This document shows, piece after piece, positions 59,254 through 64,000 of a stretch of 64,000 nt of DNA. The position numbers and the translations under genes were made by a program. Position 1 is the first letter of the stretch. Every line of letters begins with the position of its first letter. The notes beneath the pieces are model-generated. The model worked only from the letters and a program-made list of their open reading frames with translations, ran no database searches and was not told the DNA's origin. The stretch is from Xylogone sp. PMI_703 (Eukaryota; Ascomycota; Leotiomycetes). The stretch spans positions 2,418,001 to 2,482,000 of the forward strand of contig JAJTUQ010000001.1 in the NCBI GenBank assembly GCA_021399445.1, given 5' to 3'.

Positions 59254-62196
59254 CTATCCAATGCAGCCACAAGCGAGTTGATCAGCTATAATAAGGTAAG
59301 TAGGAGGGCCATTCCTGTGTTCGTCATGAACATAGAGAAAGCATATACATACAAATGAAGAGTATTGTACGTCCTTACCAGCCCTCAGGAAAACTGACCG
59401 CTGGTCATCTAGCTGATCCGGACAGCAATACAACATCCCTTCTAAATCTTTATTCTCTTTGAGAGTACTCAGAAATGCCTCCGCGTTATTATCGTCACCA
59501 ATCTGAAAGATAAGAAATATCGCGCCGGCTGAATCGCTTAAGCTTTTCTTACAGCTTATAATAGCTTCCTGAAAATGAGTTTTGCTTTCTTGAGTTGGCT
59601 TATACTTATTAGCTTTATCTTAACAAAATTAACTAAAGAAAAATATAAGATAGCTTACACATCCATCAGTTATAACAACTATAATAATTGGTCTTTTGAG
59701 CCCTTTCACCTTGACTCTGTTAATAATTAACGGTTCGATAATTTCTTTTTCCAGAGCATTTCCAAGCCTAGTTGCTCCTGAGTATCGAACTTCCCTTAAT
59801 TTACTCTTTATTTCCTCTATGCTTATTAACATGTCAAAGTTATCATCGTGTGAATAATTTATAAAGCGGAGGTAAATCCCTTGTGGCTGAAGATAAGTTG
59901 CAATTCGAGTAATTCGAAAACAAGTATCTTCTTGTACTACAATACGGCGTCCGATTTTCATGGAACCGCTATTATCTAGTTAATACTATTAATTAGTGCC
60001 TAGAGCACGTCAAGGGTAAAGAGAAAATACCACATAGTATAGCAAAGTCATACAAGGCCGTTATAACCAACTTAGATGCAACTGTCGGCTTTAGCCCATA
60101 ACGTTGTGTGAGTTCCTTTGCCCGGGCTGCAGTAGCCTGAACCAACGATTCAACATACTCATCTCCTGGTTCATAATAAGATGATAGGTTTTTTTCAATA
60201 AATCTCCACGTGTATTCCCGATATTCATCCGCAGATTCTGGTATCAGAAAATTTTCCAACGAAGCTAGCTCATATCCCTTTGCCAGAGCTGTTTGTTGAA
60301 GGGAATCAAGTCCCCCCTTCATTGACAACCTCCGCATCGATAACTCAACCTGTCGTTGACTAACTTCCTTTCCCTGAATGAAGATTTTATCCATTTCTTG
60401 CGATTCCATGTTTAGTGTGTCAGTTAGGAAGGTTTCCTCTTCATTTAACTTCTTGATTTGCTCTTTTAGCTCAGCTAAACGTCCCTTGACTGATTCTAAG
60501 GTGGGCGTCTTCTCCTCTCTCTGTTGTTCAAGTTTTCTGCTTCAAGGCGAAGTTCTTCTTCTTCTTTTTTTGTACTCTCCAATTCAAGTTTTAATGCCAG
60601 TACTTCTAACTCGAATGTCGCATTCACGGTGAGGTTAGGCGAGCTAGTTGCTTTAGCTAATTTGACCACAAACATCTCTTGTCCGGCTATAGTGTCTCGT
60701 TCCAGAGTGACACGGAAAATGAGCGTGCCATCACTAGCACTTTGCCTGCCAAATGCAGCTTGCATTATATGGCTAGATTCCTGAGATACATCTTCCAGAG
60801 CGGTAGCCTTAGAGGATATCATAATATGGCATCGAGCCTGCACCTGCGAATTCTGTTTTCCGAACTCGAGCAACAACAAGAAGTCATTAAATCCTTCGCC
60901 TTCTGGGCGGAACCGAGTCCATGTTTGTTGCACAACATCATCAACAGAATCGCTCGCCGTTGCAATTAGGGAATTTTCTTTCCACCAGCGATCTTGCGGC
61001 TCAACTTCGATCAGCTCTAAGCCTACTTCACTAGGGTCCTCGATATAAAACCAGTTTTGACAGGTGGTTGCTGTGGTCATCTTCTGACGTTCGGTTAGAA
61101 CATAAATTAACTGAGTTGAAGCTCCGAGTTCGATCCTCGGAAACAAAGTTGAACAATGCCCTTGCGGTCTAATGTATTCGTCAGACGGCCCATAACAAAG
61201 CGGGATTCCCACCACATCTTTGGTACTGCGCTCCGGGCCACAATTAAGCAGACCAAATAGCTCGCCATCGGGATTTGTATAGAGAGAGAGGTTTATTCGG
61301 ACACATCCACCATCAACGGTGAATGTAGACGTGGATCTAGTGCCGCACTTCTGTGAAACGATATGTCCACAGTTAACAAAGTCAGTTGGGGACGCTGCAA
61401 ACATTCCTGCAGATATAATATTCCTGGAACCAATGGGGCCTAATTCGGCTGGACCAAGACCCCATGCAAAGATAGAGTCATCCCTAACATTTCTTATGAT
61501 TTCTCGCTGCAGACGGGTAAACGCATGGTTACCCTCACCGTAAATCATTGGCATCATGACGCCAAAAATTCCGAGAAGACAGTAAGCAATGTCTTCCTTC
61601 CTCTTCGTAGTTCTCTTTGAAGCCCAGGACATTCGTTGTGCAACACTCGCATTCGTTAAATGTACTACTCCCAGCAGGTATGGACGGGGTATGCCGGTGC
61701 TCATCTCAATTACGCTTGACAGCTTTGACTTTGTTCCTATACATTGCCACTTGGAATCGTAGAAAAGAAGGTTACGTGGTGCCAGAAGTTCTTGTAATGT
61801 CCAGCCCCTTTGGAACCAGCGGCTGGAGGAGAATTGCGGCGGTGGATTCCGGAAATCACTCCCGGTGGTAACGTCAGAAAGATAGACATAGCAAACAGAG
61901 GCCTTCCTATACCATTCGAACATGGAATTAATAGCTTCTCCAAGTTCCACCGAGTTGGTCTTGTCGATGCAACAGGTATCGATCCATGCATACTTAAGAC
62001 CGTCCTTCTCTGCCTATTTGCAACACCCCTCGAGTTTGATCCTACCACTGATCGTCTTAATATTTCCCTCCGTAATGTCGCGGAATGATACTTCCTCATC
62101 ATCATTTCCCCACGTATGCGATAGTATGGCGTAGCTGGGTATCGTTTCATTAAAGAACTCCTCTAACTTAAATGTCTTTACGTGGATAAGACGCAT
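59254..62196 (-). pseudogene. HET - coiled-coil - vWA protein, disabled
   Basis: Minus strand, start ATG at 62196. The frame gives all HET landmarks: YAILSHTWG, then CCIDKTNSVELGEAINSMF and CYVYLSDV, then FQRGWTLQELLAPRNLLFYDSKW. Between the first two an in-frame TAG (62014-62016) sits where relatives have Gln, as KLEGCCK-stop-AEKDGLKYAW. The HET frame continues to a heptad-rich coiled coil and stops at 60496, while the same coiled coil goes on in another frame after a T4 run on the plus strand (60534-60537), as if one base were lost. It leads through a conserved linker and a 55-nt intron (59976-60030) to a vWA domain with a full MIDAS: DNSGSM, a Thr in GATRLG and the Asp in VITDG. A 90-nt intron (59569-59658) leads to the last vWA strand (FLIFQIGDDNNAEAFL). 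The exact C-terminus is unclear. HET domains act in fungal incompatibility and cell-death signalling. Confidence 0.75.
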
Positions 62197-63348
62197 TTTA
62201 ATATCTAATTAATCGGCTGGTTAGTTAAGGTTGTATAAAGGGAAGTTAGGGATGAACTTTGGTAGATTTAGATGGCTACAAAGTAATACCTCATGTATGG
62301 AACGCGAGCACAATAAAAATAAGAAGTCAAATAACTTGCCAGCCTCGTTGGGGGTGAGAGGTAGCCGGGGAGCAGAGTAGGAGAGATTAACCCTTCATAT
62401 CAAGTCAAAACGATGTAAGACCTGTTTAGCTTCAGCTTTCTTTACGTTGGAGGGGTATTTTATTTTGGTTTGGACTAAATCTACACTCGATTATGGTAAA
62501 TCTACACCTGACCACAATTATTTGTAATCTACAGACTACAAGCACTTTAATTGAAAATTTTATGATCGGATTAAAGTTTCGTGTAATCATTGTTCCATCG
62601 AAGTAATAAACTTCCTTATATTTGAAGTCTTTTAGATTCTAAGTCGTGTTTTGAAAGTCTTAGTGTTGAGCCTCGTGGCCTTAGGCTTATATTCTGGCAG
62701 CTCCGCAATAAGCTTCCTAACATTGAAACCGTTCGCCTCTCTGACCAATCCAATTAGGGAATGTCGAATGTAAAATATCAACTCAGAACGAGATCAAAGC
62801 CAGATTACGGATGTCGCCTTTAAAAGAAATGTCCCACGCTGAAAATGCCACCTTTCTATAAATGGCAATACGCGATAGGTACCCTATAACTAAGCGATTC
62901 TTAGGCTACCGATGCTTTATAATGCGCTATAATTATAGCATACTTCAGCACTATGGCCGCCATAGTATTCTATAACCGCTTACAGAGGTCAAAGTCGTGG
63001 CGTTTTTAGCCCCGCCCGAGACATTTCCTTTGCAGTCTTCCTCCGTACTATTGGGCACTACCATGACTGCGACTAAAGTACAGCTTACATCGGCCTACAG
63101 TCCGTTATTTAAGACAGATCATATCTGCTGACTTTAACTTTCGAGAGGTAGCTTCGATGATTCAATTCACGGAACCCATCTAGTTGCCAGTCTCCGTAGT
63201 ATGTAAACTTTTAGGCCCTCATGAATATGTATCTACATTGAATATGCATCTACATTGAATATGCATCCAGTTCCATTGTAGCTTTGAATTAGTCCCATTC
63301 ACTCGAAGAAACTTTTGGTATCTTTCCCAAATATCAGCATATAAAAGG
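62197..63348. other. AT-rich intergenic region
   Basis: 1.15 kb upstream of the HET gene, no open frame of note. Contains a 17-bp tandem repeat at 63223-63268. No other element recognised. Confidence 0.45.
63223..63268. repeat. 17-bp tandem repeat, about 2.7 copies
   Basis: The unit GAATATGCATCTACATT is repeated in tandem, the first copy with one change. The same string, GAATATGCATCTACATT, also occurs once at about 59210, on the other side of the HET pseudogene. Confidence 0.85.
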
Positions 63349-63566
63349 ATGCCTTCCTCCTCTCATGCAGATACAATTATTTTGAAAAATAAAAGGCTCC
63401 ATGGGAATTTTGCCCGCAGGTCTGGTATCAGAGTATCTGCATCATACTTCTCTCCGAGTCAGCCTGTAAGGCGGTTGTGTTACCGGCATTCATCCGTATC
63501 TGTCCCATATTGGGATTGGTATAATCGAACACTGAAGGAGCACGAGGAGGACTTCTCGCAACAGTC

Positions 63567-64000
63567 TTGCATGCCAATATGGTATCTCGGTCGACTTATA
63601 GCATGATTCTAGAGATGATCTCCCCCCAGCCCTTCCGTCGACGTCATTTTCTGTGTGGAGACGTTCGCGGATCAACCCCGCGAACAACAGCTTCGATGTC
63701 TCCGCAACTGGAAGAGCTTCCTGAGCCGTGGCTTAATAGATTCGAGGCATTTCGCCTGAATACTCCCAAAGTAGAGTAAGCCAAGACAAGCTTTGAGGCA
63801 CTTATCTAGCATACTAACTCTAACACAGCATAGAAGAACCTCCAACAGGAGAAAATTTGGAAAGATTCTTCGCCATTATACCGTCCAGGGCTCGGACGTA
63901 TGGAAAGGTGATCAGTGAAACACAGATCAAAACAGCGGATCCGCGACCGATTGCAAGAAGTATTCAAAGCGCAAGTCCCCTCTATCATTTATCAAGAGTC
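63567..64000 (+). CDS. Possible gene cut by the right edge
   Basis: A plus-strand frame ending at 63779 reads SPQLEELPEPWLNRFEAFRL, which looks protein-like. Soon after, a textbook acceptor region (ACTAAC branch site and ACACAG near 63812-63829) is followed by a frame that stays open to the window end, reading IEEPPTGENLERFFAIIPSR and ISETQIKTADPRPIARSIQ. The donor that would connect the two in frame is not obvious, so the start of the model is uncertain. No family recognised. Confidence 0.3.

Overview
The window is filamentous-ascomycete nuclear DNA. Genes carry short introns (about 50-130 nt) with GT..AG borders and CTAAC/CTGAT-like branch sites, there are no operons, and the families present are typical fungal ones: Zn2Cys6 and C2H2 regulators, GH72, GH47, OS-9/Yos9, HET, UstYa-like. 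The gene repertoire and the rather AT-rich intergenic DNA would suit a leotiomycete, but the sequence alone does not fix the class. About 20 protein genes are supported. All multi-exon models below were built by reading splice sites, and in-frame start codons were moved to the first real ATG where the open frame began at a non-ATG codon.

Layout. (1) 0.4-12.4 kb: a compact metabolic block with a D-xylose-reductase-type aldo-keto reductase, a dihydroxyacetone-synthase-type transketolase, an L-arabinitol-dehydrogenase-type polyol dehydrogenase, a regulator-like protein without a zinc cluster, an amino-acid-permease-type transporter and a class-C beta-lactamase-like serine hydrolase. It looks like a pentose/polyol catabolic cluster. 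(2) 12.4-20.2 kb: gene-poor, with a five-copy dispersed motif, a small two-helix membrane protein and a short Zn2Cys6 factor whose zinc cluster only appears after splicing. (3) 20.2-24.8 kb: one very large Gln/Pro/His- then Ser/Thr-rich protein of 1483 residues with an N-terminal WW-like segment and internal repeats. (4) 26.5-38.8 kb: a UstYa-like membrane protein, a non-catalytic aspartic-protease-like membrane protein broken by a one-base frameshift, a GH47 alpha-mannosidase, two alpha/beta hydrolases (one with Cys at the nucleophile elbow) and an OS-9/Yos9 ER lectin. GH47 and OS-9 both serve glycoprotein quality control. (5) 38.8-49.0 kb: long non-coding DNA, a C2H2 regulator with a very long upstream region, then two degenerate copies of an unidentified gene. 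(6) 49.6-59.0 kb: an SDR, an unidentified three-exon protein, a GPI-anchored GH72 glucanosyltransferase, a possible small membrane protein and an RGG-tailed protein. (7) 59.2-64 kb: a HET - coiled-coil - vWA gene with one nonsense and one frameshift, then AT-rich DNA and a possible gene entering from the right edge.

The most interesting items are the HET/coiled-coil/vWA fusion and its disablement, the putative pentose cluster with a formaldehyde-transketolase-type enzyme, the low-complexity giant protein, the Cys-nucleophile hydrolase and the dispersed motif near 13.3 kb. No CRISPR array, rRNA or tRNA gene was recognised.
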